Shown here piece by piece: positions 1 through 6,322 of a DNA stretch of 6,470 bases. The stretch is from Flammeovirgaceae bacterium (GTDB lineage: Bacteria > Bacteroidota > Bacteroidia > Cytophagales > Cyclobacteriaceae): positions 1-6,470 of the forward strand of contig CANGUI010000106.1 of NCBI GenBank assembly GCA_947457025.1, read 5' to 3'. The notes beneath the pieces are model-generated. The model saw only the letters and a program-made list of their open reading frames with translations. It did no database searches and was not told the DNA's origin. The stretch's first letter is position 1, and each line of letters begins with the position of its first letter. A program made the position numbers and the translations under genes.

Positions 1-822
1 CGTGCGGAGCATCTGGAGTGCCCTTTCCCGGTTGCCATGTTGCGAACGCTCAACCTGGCACACCACTACGATGCCCGAAGGCTTGTGGGTGAGCTGCACT
101 TTGGTTTCCACCTTGTTCACATTTTGTCCGCCGGCGCCGCTGCTGCGCGCAGTTTGATATTCGAGGTCGGCCGGGTTGATCTGTACATCTACTTCATCGG
201 CTTCCGGGAGCACAATCACCGATGCTGCGCTCGTGTGCACCCGCCCCTGCGTTTCTGTGGCCGGTACGCGCTGTACCCGATGTACGCCGGATTCATACTT
301 GAAAATGCCAAAGGCGCCATCGCCCGAGATTTCGCTGATCACCTCCTTATAGCCTCCGGCAGTGCCCTCGGTTACATCCATCACCACCATCTTCAACCCG
401 CGCTGGTCGCAGTAGCGCTGGTACATACGCCACAGGTCACCGGCAAAAAGAGCCGCTTCATCGCCGCCGGTGCCGGCCCGAATTTCCAAAATACAGTTCT
501 TGTCGTCATTTGGATCTTTTGGCATGAGCAGGTCTTTCAACTCCTTTTCACGTGCTGCCAGGTGGGGCTCCAGCTCGGCCAGTTCCTGCTTGGCCAGTTC
601 CCGCATGCCTTCGTCTTTTTCCGTTTCGAGCACATCGCGGGCCTGCCGCATGTCATCTCCAATCTTCCGGAATTCATCGTATTTGCGCACGACCTTCTCC
701 AGGTCTTTATATTCTTTGCTGAGTTGTGAAAACTTCCTGGGATCATTCACCACACCCGGCTGAACGATCAGCATCGCCACCTCCTCAAACCGCCCCTTGA
801 TTTCTTCTAACTTTTCAATCAT
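1..822 (-). CDS. prfA: Peptide chain release factor 1 (RF1), 3' end outside the window
   Basis: RF1 recognises UAA and UAG stop codons in the ribosomal A site and triggers hydrolysis of peptidyl-tRNA in the cytoplasm. The reverse strand reads open from an ATG at 822 to the window edge, giving 274 residues that begin [15 protein letters not shown]. The acidic, helical N-terminal domain spans about residues 1-95. The codon-recognition motif P-A-T lies at 187-189 within [15 protein letters not shown]; this PxT form marks RF1, whereas RF2 carries SPF. The catalytic GGQ is at 231-233 in [13 protein letters not shown]; its Gln is the residue methylated by PrmC in this family. E. coli RF1 has 360 residues with GGQ at 233-235, so register and start fit and about 85 residues are missing beyond position 1. 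A TATCTTTG promoter lies only 7 bases before the ATG, which supports this start. No frameshift is seen. Identity is secure. Confidence 0.97.
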   Translation of the reverse strand, partial: MIEKLEEIKGRFEEVAMLIVQPGVVNDPRKFSQLSKEYKDLEKVVRKYDEFRKIGDDMRQARDVLETEKDEGMRELAKQELAELEPHLAAREKELKDLLMPKDPNDDKNCILEIRAGTGGDEAALFAGDLWRMYQRYCDQRGLKMVVMDVTEGTAGGYKEVISEISGDGAFGIFKYESGVHRVQRVPATETQGRVHTSAASVIVLPEADEVDVQINPADLEYQTARSSGAGGQNVNKVETKVQLTHKPSGIVVVCQVERSQHGNRERALQMLRT

Positions 823-829
823 AAAGTGG

Positions 830-837
830 CAAAGATA
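830..837 (-). promoter_or_regulatory. -7 promoter element (TATCTTTG) of prfA
   Basis: TATCTTTG on the minus strand matches the Bacteroidota primary-sigma -7 consensus TAnnTTTG exactly. Only 7 bases (CCACTTT) separate it from the prfA ATG, so transcription should start at or within a few bases of the start codon, leaving almost no leader. No good -33 TTTG/TTG is seen about 20 bases upstream. Confidence 0.7.
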
Positions 838-918
838 CAAATTGTGCCCCTACCCGGTGGCGAATGCCGGTGATACGCCGGTGCCAAACAAAAGGCTGGC
901 GCGCGGTGTTCTTCAACC

Positions 919-1188
919 ATGCTAAGCGCGGCAGCAACAGACCGGATCATCGAAATGGCGTGGGAAGACCGCACCCCTTTTGAAGCGATCGCGGCACAGT
1001 TCGGTCTGCGCGAAGATGAAGTCGTGGAATTGATGCGGCGCGAGCTGTCGCCGGCTGCCTGGAGGCGGTGGAGAAAGCGCGTGAATGGCCGCGTCACAAA
1101 ATTTGCCCGGAAGCGCGCTGCAGATGTGGATCGGTTTAGGTGTAGTCGCCAGCGCCCGATTTCCGGTAACCGGATTTCGAAGCGTTGA
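919..1188 (+). CDS. DUF2805 / TIGR03643-type small protein
   Basis: An 89-residue protein of unknown function. Residues ~7-66 resemble the short conserved domain I know as DUF2805/TIGR03643: TDRIIEMAWEDRTPFEAI (7-24), QFGLREDEVVELMRREL (27-43) and WRRWRKRVNGRVTKFA (48-63). The middle segment has the spacing of a helix-turn-helix, as in sigma-factor region 4, and the following stretch is rich in Arg and Lys, so nucleic-acid binding is a reasonable but unproven guess. The tail after ~66 is very basic and looks unconserved. The gene diverges from prfA across 96 bases. I see no good TAnnTTTG element or Shine-Dalgarno before the ATG, so its promoter is unclear. Its stop lies 2 bases before the promoter of the next gene. 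Family membership is recalled from sequence pattern, not from a search. Confidence 0.85.
   Translation: MLSAAATDRIIEMAWEDRTPFEAIAAQFGLREDEVVELMRRELSPAAWRRWRKRVNGRVTKFARKRAADVDRFRCSRQRPISGNRISKR
1162..1174. repeat. Short perfect inverted repeat TCCGG-TAA-CCGGA
   Basis: Five-base arms with a three-base centre, inside the 3' end of the DUF2805 gene and 16 bases upstream of the TATATTTG element at 1191. The position would suit an operator overlapping the -33 region, but it is short and could be chance. The inner 10-mer CGGTAACCGG recurs at 3968-3977. Confidence 0.25.
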
Positions 1189-1190
1189 CC

Positions 1191-1198
1191 TATATTTG
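1191..1198 (+). promoter_or_regulatory. -7 promoter element (TATATTTG) of the rhodanese operon
   Basis: TATATTTG is an exact TAnnTTTG match. It begins 2 bases after the stop of the DUF2805 gene and ends 21 bases before the rhodanese ATG at 1220, leaving a short leader. It implies that the rhodanese and the lipoprotein after it can be transcribed separately from the DUF2805 gene. No clear -33 element is seen. Confidence 0.65.
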
Positions 1199-1219
1199 TT
1201 TCTACCAAAAGTAGTAGTT

Positions 1220-1597
1220 ATGAAACACCTCCTAGCCATTTTTTTGATTTTGCTGGTTAGCTGTGAAACTGGCCGTCAGCAACCGTACGTACTGGCACCC
1301 GCTGAATTCCAACATCAGTTGCAGACAACGACAGACGCTGTGTTGGTGGATGTGCGCCGGCCCGATGAACTCGCGGCCGGACAAATTGCAGGAGCGCGCA
1401 ATGTCGTTTTTGGATCTGCCACCTTCGAACAGGATATCCTCCAACTCGAGAAAAAACCTGTGTTTATCTATTGCGCTGCAGGCGTACGGAGTGCCAAAGC
1501 CGCGGTTCTGTTGCGCGAGAACGGATATGTTGTCTATGAATTAGAAGGAGGGCTGCAAAATTGGGTGACCAGTGGCTTGCCCGTAACCACTCCATAA
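1220..1597 (+). CDS. Rhodanese-like domain lipoprotein
   Basis: A 125-residue single-domain rhodanese with a lipoprotein signal. MKHLLAIFLILLVSC has a hydrophobic core and an LVSC lipobox with Cys15 as the lipidated residue, so the mature protein should be membrane-anchored outside the cytoplasm. The rhodanese fold follows: VLVDVRRPDELAAGQIAGA (41-59), then VFIYCAAGVRS (81-91), in which Cys85 is the presumed persulfide-carrying residue of a C-x4-R loop, and ELEGGLQNW (107-115). This loop length is typical of sulfurtransferases acting on thiosulfate or persulfides; the actual donor cannot be read. The frame is open upstream to 1085, but the ATG at 1220 gives the signal peptide and lies downstream of the TATATTTG promoter, so longer starts are rejected. 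It is followed after 4 bases by another predicted lipoprotein gene, probably co-transcribed. Domain call is strong, substrate unknown. Confidence 0.92.
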   Translation: MKHLLAIFLILLVSCETGRQQPYVLAPAEFQHQLQTTTDAVLVDVRRPDELAAGQIAGARNVVFGSATFEQDILQLEKKPVFIYCAAGVRSAKAAVLLRENGYVVYELEGGLQNWVTSGLPVTTP

Positions 1598-1601
1598 GAA
1601 C

Positions 1602-2552
1602 ATGTGTCGCCAGATGGGGTGGGCTGTCCTCCTCACCGCTGCGCTGTGGAACTGCCAGTCGCGCGAGCAACCGCAGGGCGTTAGCACGAACTTTGCCCAC
1701 GCCCGCAAATCAGGGCGAGTTAACCCGACACTCGCGGAAGCCTCCGGCCTTGTTGCCAGCCGCGCCAACCCTGGCTATCTGTGGACACACAACGACAGCG
1801 GCGACGCCGCGCGGATCTTTCTGATAGACACCGAAGGGAAAATTGTACTGACCTGTTATGTACAGGGGGCAACAAACCGCGACTGGGAAGACATCGCCAT
1901 CGGGGCGGGGCCTGATTTGAAGAAAACATATTTATACGTAGGCGATATCGGAGATAATCTGGCCGTGTATCCCGACAAGATTATCTACTATTTCGAGGAG
2001 CCCGTTTTTCGGGTAAACGATGTGGACACCATACGGCGCTGGCAACGCCTCACGGTACGGCTGCCCGATGGGATGCGCGACAGCGAAACGCTGCTGGCTG
2101 ATCCGGCTGAGCCGGCGCTATGGCTTGTGTCCAAGCGCGAGGACTCCGTACGGATGTACGAAATCAACCTCTCCTCTGGAGCCGATACCATTATGGCCAG
2201 GTTTTCCATCAAACTTCCTTATCACAACATGAATGGCGGTGATATTTCGCCTGATGGACGCGAAGTACTGTTGCGCACCTATGAGGGCGTATATTATTGG
2301 TCGCGCCCGGAGGGTGTTTCGCTGGCAGACGCATTACGTAGCCCGGGCGCAGCCGTTCGATACGAACCCGAACCACAGGGCGAGGCAATCGCGTTCAGCC
2401 TGGACGGCACGGGGTTCTACACGCTGAGCGAGAGCCCGCAGGGGAACCGAGCGCATCTACTTTTTTACAAGCGTAATCGATCTGCCGCAACTTTTCGCGC
2501 ACCGGCTTCGTTACGCGTACAGCAGCTAACATCACGGTGTTGCATGCACTGA
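1602..2552 (+). CDS. Predicted lipoprotein of unknown function, beta-propeller-like
   Basis: A 316-residue protein. The N-terminus (MCRQMGWAVLLTAALWNC) is a short hydrophobic segment ending in Cys18, a plausible though imperfect lipobox because Asn precedes the Cys; Met5 is an alternative start. The mature part has conserved-looking blocks: EASGLVASRANPGYLWTHND (46-65), NRDWEDIAIGAGP (92-104), YLYVGDIGDN (110-119), SKREDSVRMYEI (177-188) and GEAIAFSLDGTGFYTLSE (260-277). The recurring strand-rich D/G blocks suggest a beta-propeller. I recall similar proteins in Bacteroidota, often with an uninformative 'PE-PGRS family' label, but know no activity. The spacing of 4 bases after the rhodanese stop indicates translational coupling and a shared operon. 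The last ~26 residues (RNRSAATF to CCMH) are basic, end in CC and look unlike the rest, possibly read-through beyond an ancestral stop. Gene is secure, function unknown. Confidence 0.85.
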   Translation: MCRQMGWAVLLTAALWNCQSREQPQGVSTNFAHARKSGRVNPTLAEASGLVASRANPGYLWTHNDSGDAARIFLIDTEGKIVLTCYVQGATNRDWEDIAIGAGPDLKKTYLYVGDIGDNLAVYPDKIIYYFEEPVFRVNDVDTIRRWQRLTVRLPDGMRDSETLLADPAEPALWLVSKREDSVRMYEINLSSGADTIMARFSIKLPYHNMNGGDISPDGREVLLRTYEGVYYWSRPEGVSLADALRSPGAAVRYEPEPQGEAIAFSLDGTGFYTLSESPQGNRAHLLFYKRNRSAATFRAPASLRVQQLTSRCCMH

Positions 2553-2579
2553 ATAACATTCTTCTCAGAGCATGATGCG

Positions 2580-2598
2580 CACGCGTTTCTTTTGCGTG
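2580..2598 (+). terminator. Weak hairpin after the lipoprotein gene
   Basis: CACGC (2580-2584) pairs with GCGTG (2594-2598) across a 9-base T-rich loop, 27 bases after the lipoprotein stop. There is no uninterrupted T run immediately after it, so intrinsic termination is doubtful. Confidence 0.2.
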
Positions 2599-2638
2599 TC
2601 AGACGTTTTCCCAAAGATCGTTTGGCTGCCTGAAAATT

Positions 2639-2971
2639 ATGAATTGGACCACGATCTACATATCCGGGAAACCGGGATTTGAAAAAGAACTGCAACGCAA
2701 ACTGGAGCGCTCTGATCTCCCGGTAATGAGCGGCTCATCCGGCCTTTCTTCCGGCCCCTGGTTATGCTGGATAGATGAACAACTGCCCATTCGGAAACTC
2801 AAAGAAGCAATTGGCGCAGATTTGATTTGGCGATACCGTCTGCAGTTTTCCATGTCGATTGAGGAGACGGATAGCGGCCAGCATGATCCGTTCACGGAGC
2901 GGGAAGAAAACATGATCGAAACAATGAAAGCTCACGTCAAACGGCGTGCCGTATCGGAACTGCAAAGCTGA
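2639..2971 (+). CDS. Conserved-looking hypothetical protein, 110 residues
   Basis: I cannot assign this protein to a named family. It starts MNWTTIYISGKPGFEKELQR. The N-terminal half reads as strand (TTIYISG), helix (GFEKELQRKLER), a Gly/Ser-rich loop (31-39), strand (WLCWID), then helix (IRKLKEAIGA), strand (IWRYRLQFSMS) and a charged C-terminal helix (85-108). This alpha/beta order resembles a small ferredoxin-like fold. There is no signal peptide, membrane segment or catalytic Cys/His cluster, so it is probably cytoplasmic. I have an impression of similar proteins in Cytophagales without function. Codon use matches its neighbours and no competing frame looks better. It stands alone: 86 bases after the lipoprotein gene, and convergent with the minus-strand flavoprotein gene across 8 bases. 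No Shine-Dalgarno is visible. Confidence 0.75.
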   Translation: MNWTTIYISGKPGFEKELQRKLERSDLPVMSGSSGLSSGPWLCWIDEQLPIRKLKEAIGADLIWRYRLQFSMSIEETDSGQHDPFTEREENMIETMKAHVKRRAVSELQS

Positions 2972-2979
2972 ATTTTTCG

Positions 2980-3945
2980 TCAGCGCGGCGGCTGGTAGCC
3001 AGCAGTCAGATCGCGCACAATCTCACGCAACGGCCGCACGCTATGCACATACTCAATGGCCGGCCCTGCGCACCACACGGTTTTGTAGGTCGCACCAAAG
3101 GCAGCCTTTTCCACGGCTTTCATACCGCGAAAAGCGATCAACATCTTGGCGTACTTTTTTAAGGTTTTGTTGTTGTTGAGAATCCACTCCAGCCAGTTCG
3201 CCTTCGTACCCAGTTGCTGTACGTACGGTGTATTGATAACCGTGAGCGCTGAGCCAGACAATTTGGTCGTGCGCACGATGTCTTTTTCGCCATAGTCGAT
3301 CATCGCCTGTTTATACTCGGGTGATATGTCGGCCTCTTCGCACGCAATGAATATCGTACCCACAGAAGCGCCGGCGGCGCCCCATGCCACTACTTCCGTC
3401 AATTGCTCGCCAGTGGCAATGCCGCCAGCCGAAATGATGGGCAGGCTGCAGTTCTCTTTGAGTAAGGTGATCAACTCGCGGGGGTTTATGTTGCCCGCAT
3501 GGCCGCCTGCGCGGGAGTTCACGGAAATGAGTGCATCGGCCCCCATCTGCTCAACCTTTTTGGCGTAGGCGAGATCTATCACATCGCAAAATACTTTTAT
3601 GCCCAGCGGCTTGCATTGGTCAATCACTTCTTTCGGGCTGCCGAGCGAGGTAATGATATAATCTACTTTCAGCTCGAGCAGCGTTCGCAATTGTGATTTG
3701 TATTTGGGATTGGATTTGTTCACAATCAGATTTACGCCAAAAGGTTTGGATGAAAACTCCTTTATTTCGCGGATGGCCGCGCGCAACTCGGCGTCGGAGC
3801 GGTAGTTCAACGCGGGAAAGGCAGCCGTTACGCCACTGGCCAAGGCTGCCTTGATCATCTTGGTGTTGGAAATCAAAAACATGGGCGCAACAATGACGGG
3901 GTAGTCAATGCCGAGCATCTGATCGAGCGTGCGGTGTGAGGCCAT
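2980..3945 (-). CDS. Nitronate monooxygenase (2-nitropropane dioxygenase family) flavoprotein
   Basis: A 321-residue FMN-dependent TIM-barrel protein. Family members oxidise nitronates such as propionate 3-nitronate; FabK-type enoyl-ACP reductases share the fold, so the true substrate is open. It starts MASHRTLDQMLGIDYPVIVA. Visible motifs are APM (20-22) at the end of strand 1, FGVNLIV (69-75), SRAGGHAG (144-151) with the family's conserved His at 149, PIISAGGIATG (169-179), and GAAGASVGTIF (189-199), the FMN-phosphate end of the barrel. The length is normal for the family. The frame is open upstream to 4080, but that extension would run through the divergent promoter region and looks non-coding (basic, no motif), so the ATG at 3945 is chosen. 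The gene diverges from dinB and converges with the hypothetical gene at 2639-2971. Confidence 0.92.
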   Translation of the reverse strand: MASHRTLDQMLGIDYPVIVAPMFLISNTKMIKAALASGVTAAFPALNYRSDAELRAAIREIKEFSSKPFGVNLIVNKSNPKYKSQLRTLLELKVDYIITSLGSPKEVIDQCKPLGIKVFCDVIDLAYAKKVEQMGADALISVNSRAGGHAGNINPRELITLLKENCSLPIISAGGIATGEQLTEVVAWGAAGASVGTIFIACEEADISPEYKQAMIDYGEKDIVRTTKLSGSALTVINTPYVQQLGTKANWLEWILNNNKTLKKYAKMLIAFRGMKAVEKAAFGATYKTVWCAGPAIEYVHSVRPLREIVRDLTAGYQPPR

Positions 3946-3948
3946 CAA

Positions 3949-3956
3949 CAAATAAA
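3949..3956 (-). promoter_or_regulatory. Possible -7 element (TTTATTTG) of the flavoprotein gene
   Basis: TTTATTTG on the minus strand differs from TAnnTTTG at one position and ends only 3 bases before the ATG at 3945. If functional, the mRNA would be leaderless or would start within the start codon. No convincing -33 element is seen. Confidence 0.3.
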
Positions 3957-3995
3957 CACAAAATCTGCGGTAACCGGTACAGATCGGCTGCTTTT

Positions 3996-4014
3996 CGCGC
4001 ACGATATCCGCGCG
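3996..4014. repeat. Inverted repeat in the divergent promoter region
   Basis: CGCGC (3996-4000) and GCGCG (4010-4014) flank a 9-base centre, ACGATATCC. It lies about 25 bases upstream of the dinB -7 element, between two divergent genes, where a regulator might bind. The arms are short and low in complexity, so it may be chance. Confidence 0.2.
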
Positions 4015-4038
4015 TGACAAACGTCGGTGCCGGTCGTT

Positions 4039-4046
4039 TATCTTTG
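4039..4046 (+). promoter_or_regulatory. -7 promoter element (TATCTTTG) of dinB
   Basis: An exact TAnnTTTG match ending 4 bases before the ATG at 4051. It lies inside the upstream extension of the reading frame (possible GTG at 4027), which argues that translation begins at 4051 and that the mRNA is leaderless or nearly so. I see no clear -33 TTG/TTTG and no recognisable SOS box. Confidence 0.7.
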
Positions 4047-4050
4047 TGTG

Positions 4051-5148
4051 ATGTCCACTCCACGGCGAAAAATCATTCACATCGACATGGATGCGTTCTA
4101 CGCATCGGTTGAGCAGCGCGACTTCCCCGAATACCGGGGCAAGCCCATTGCTGTCGGAGGTTCGCCACAGGGACGCGGTGGGGTGGTGGCCACGTGCAGC
4201 TATGAGGCCCGCGCTTTTGGTGTGCGATCGGCCATGTCATCCAAAGTGGCCGCACGCCTCTGCCGCAACCTGATTTTCGTCTATCCGCGATTTGAGGTGT
4301 ACAAGCAGGTGTCCCAGCAGATCCGAGCCATCTTCTATCGCTACACAGATCTCGTGGAACCGCTTTCGCTGGATGAAGCATATCTGGATGTTACCACCGA
4401 CCATCTCGGCATCGGCTCCGCATTGGAGATCGCGCGCCAGATCAAGCGCGCCATTCGGGAGGAACTTCACCTGACGGCATCAGCTGGCATCTCCATAAAT
4501 AAATTTGCCGCTAAAGTTGCATCCGACATGCACAAGCCCGACGGATTTACGTTCATCGGCCCATCGCGCCTCGAAAGGTTCATGGAGCAACTGCCGGTTG
4601 AAAAATTCTTTGGCGTTGGGAAAGTAACGGCTGCGCGCATGAAGCAGATGGGCTTACACACCGGTGCAGATCTGAAGCGTTTGAGTGAAGCCGAGCTGAT
4701 GCAGCACTTCGGCAAGGTAGGCAGGTTTTACTACAGGATTGTACGCGGTCAGGACGACCGCGAGGTGCGCACCGAACGCAAGACCAAGTCGGTAGGTGCT
4801 GAGGACACGTTCCCTTTTGATCTAACCGAGCGCCACCAGTTGCACGAGGAGCTGGAAAAAATTGCCGCCACCGTACAGAACCGGCTGGCCCGGCATCAAC
4901 TGAAAGGCAGAACCATAACTGTAAAGATCAAATACCATGACTTCCGGCAGATTACCCGCAGCCACTCCCTGCCCGAAGTCACGCACGATCTGGAACTAAT
5001 GGAAGCAACGGCCAAAAAGCTGCTGGACGAGTCGTTTATCCCGGGTCAGCAGGTGCGGCTACTGGGCATTTCAGTATCCAACTTTTATGAACCGCAGTTG
5101 CTCACCGGAGTACCCGATCCGGATGGACCTCAGTTGCGACTCTTTTAG
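4051..5148 (+). CDS. dinB: DNA polymerase IV (Y-family translesion polymerase)
   Basis: Error-prone, distributive polymerase that extends past damaged template bases; cytoplasmic. The 365-residue protein has the full Y-family layout. The palm motif IDMDAFYAS (11-19) carries metal-binding Asp12 and the steric-gate aromatic pair at 16-17. LSLDEAYLD (105-113) carries catalytic Asp108 and Glu109. The signature SINKFAAKVASDMHKPDG (148-165) follows, then a helix-hairpin-helix thumb region FFGVGKVTAARMKQMG (186-201), and the little-finger domain (~240-345). The final five residues, QLRLF (361-365), form a beta-clamp binding motif at the extreme C-terminus, as expected for Pol IV. The ATG at 4051 is preferred over a GTG at 4027 because the TATCTTTG promoter sits between them. 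No frameshift or missing residue is seen. It stands alone on its strand, divergent from the flavoprotein gene. Confidence 0.97.
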   Translation: MSTPRRKIIHIDMDAFYASVEQRDFPEYRGKPIAVGGSPQGRGGVVATCSYEARAFGVRSAMSSKVAARLCRNLIFVYPRFEVYKQVSQQIRAIFYRYTDLVEPLSLDEAYLDVTTDHLGIGSALEIARQIKRAIREELHLTASAGISINKFAAKVASDMHKPDGFTFIGPSRLERFMEQLPVEKFFGVGKVTAARMKQMGLHTGADLKRLSEAELMQHFGKVGRFYYRIVRGQDDREVRTERKTKSVGAEDTFPFDLTERHQLHEELEKIAATVQNRLARHQLKGRTITVKIKYHDFRQITRSHSLPEVTHDLELMEATAKKLLDESFIPGQQVRLLGISVSNFYEPQLLTGVPDPDGPQLRLF

Positions 5149-5357
5149 ACATTGGATCACGCGCACGTATCAGCCGTGAAAACTGCCGGACGTTTCTCCA
5201 TCATCTCATTCGAACGCCCAACTCTTCCTGGCTTTATTTCCGTCATGAAAACAATTATCCGCAGCAGACTTTTTCAGTGGGAGGATGGTTTTCACGAAAC
5301 TCATTCGGCTGCAACGAAAATTTTTTTGCTTACTTTACAGGAAAAACTACTACAGGT
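5149..5357. other. Intergenic gap of 209 bases without a recognised gene
   Basis: Short open frames here (for example an ATG at 5245 on the plus strand and a ~27-codon minus-strand frame) have no motif and I do not support them. A T run at 5321-5327 is not preceded by a convincing stem, so it is not called a terminator. The segment TTACTTTAC just after it is only a partial match to a -7 element. The promoter of the following gene presumably lies here. Confidence 0.5.
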
Positions 5358-6269
5358 ATGCAAACCATTCTGGGAGCCAATGGCGTAATCGGGCGCGAGC
5401 TCTCCAAAAACCTTACCGCCTACACCCGCCAAATTCGTCAGGTGAGCCGTAAGCCGGAAAAAGTAAATCCGGATGATGAATTGTTCATAGCCGATCTGTT
5501 GAGCGAATCCGACACGGCGCGTGCCGTTAAAGGCAGCGAGGTTGCCTATCTGGTGGTGGGGCTACCCTATCAAACGGAAGTCTGGCAGCGCTCATGGCCC
5601 GTGATCATGCGCAACGTGATCAACGCCTGCAAAAAGCATCAGACAAAGCTGGTGTTCTTCGACAATGTGTACGCCTACGGCTATGTGTCAGGGCGGATGA
5701 CGGAGGAAACCCCATTTAATCCAAACAGCAAAAAAGGCGAGGTGCGGGCGCAGATTGCAACACAGTTGCTGAACGAGATGAAGGCCGGTAACCTGCAGGC
5801 TCAGATTGTGCGCGCAGCGGATTTTTACGGACCTGGTGCGCTGCTGAGCGTCACACACCAGTCGGTTACTTGCCGCTTAAAAGAAAACAAAACGCCCCAG
5901 TGGATTGGTAACCCCGCGTGTCTCCATTCGTTCACTTACACACCCGATGCGGGTGCCACCACGGCCCGCCTCGGCAATACGCCGGAAGCCTACCAGCAAA
6001 CCTGGCATGCCCTGACCAGCGCGGAGCCGCTCACCGGCGAGCAATACGTTCGCATCGCAAGCGAAATCATGGGACGGCCCTTCAAGATTCAGGCCGTGCA
6101 GGGTCTGGGTGTCACGTTGCTGAGTTTATTCATTCCCGTGCTGCGTGAGTTTAAAGAAATGATGTACCAGTTCGAGCGAGATTATATTTTTGATAGCTCT
6201 AAGTTCGAGCGTGCGTTTAACCAAAAAGCCACCGCCTATCGCGAGGGTATAGCCGCCACACTTCAATAG
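5358..6269 (+). CDS. Atypical short-chain dehydrogenase/reductase (NAD(P)-binding Rossmann protein)
   Basis: A 303-residue protein of the extended/atypical SDR type. It starts MQTILGANGVIGRELSKNL, with the dinucleotide-binding G-x2-G-x2-G at Gly6, Gly9 and Gly12. Further Rossmann features are IADLLSESD (45-53), VAYLVVGLPYQ (62-72), TKLVFFDNVYAYG (96-108) and QIVRAADFYGPGA (149-161), corresponding to the usual order of strands. The canonical YxxxK catalytic pair is not found: the segment where it should lie reads KKGEVRAQIATQLL (125-138). It may therefore bind a cofactor without classical SDR chemistry, or use other residues. The substrate cannot be inferred. The ATG at 5358 is chosen because it gives the normal Rossmann N-terminus; the frame extends to 5277 without motif. 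An AGG 2 bases before the ATG is too close for a good Shine-Dalgarno. It stands alone, with the IS element starting 53 bases after its stop. Confidence 0.88.
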   Translation: MQTILGANGVIGRELSKNLTAYTRQIRQVSRKPEKVNPDDELFIADLLSESDTARAVKGSEVAYLVVGLPYQTEVWQRSWPVIMRNVINACKKHQTKLVFFDNVYAYGYVSGRMTEETPFNPNSKKGEVRAQIATQLLNEMKAGNLQAQIVRAADFYGPGALLSVTHQSVTCRLKENKTPQWIGNPACLHSFTYTPDAGATTARLGNTPEAYQQTWHALTSAEPLTGEQYVRIASEIMGRPFKIQAVQGLGVTLLSLFIPVLREFKEMMYQFERDYIFDSSKFERAFNQKATAYREGIAATLQ

Positions 6270-6279
6270 GCCGAAGCCA

Positions 6280-6301
6280 TCCGGCAAACAGAATAGCCGG
6301 A
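6280..6301 (+). terminator. Hairpin after the SDR gene
   Basis: TCCGGC (6280-6285) pairs perfectly with GCCGGA (6296-6301) across a 10-base A-rich loop, beginning 10 bases after the SDR stop. No T run follows, so it may be a weak or factor-dependent terminator or only a stabilising 3' stem. Confidence 0.35.
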
Positions 6302-6322
6302 GAGAAATGGGAACTTCCATAA

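Noticed and set aside
37..763. Plus-strand open frames of 230 and 97 codons
   Set aside because: They lie opposite prfA, whose minus-strand frame holds the PAT and GGQ motifs; the plus-strand translations show no motif.
851..894. Repeated CCGGTG blocks between prfA and the DUF2805 gene
   Set aside because: Three short imperfect direct copies without regular spacing; likely chance in GC-rich sequence.
1085..1219. 45-codon upstream extension of the rhodanese
   Set aside because: It overlaps the DUF2805 gene and the TATATTTG promoter, and would bury the lipoprotein signal peptide.
4027..4050. GTG start eight codons upstream for dinB
   Set aside because: The TATCTTTG promoter lies within this stretch, so the GTG would not be on the transcript; family N-termini fit the ATG at 4051.
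3946..4080. 45-codon N-terminal extension of the flavoprotein gene
   Set aside because: It crosses the divergent promoter region and overlaps the dinB start; the family's normal N-terminus begins at the ATG at 3945.
5321..5340. T run and TTACTTTAC as terminator of dinB or promoter of the SDR gene
   Set aside because: No stable stem precedes the T run, and the -7 match has at least two mismatches.
5152..5388. 78-codon plus-strand frame after dinB
   Set aside because: No motif, no promoter or ribosome site, and it overlaps the SDR start in another frame.
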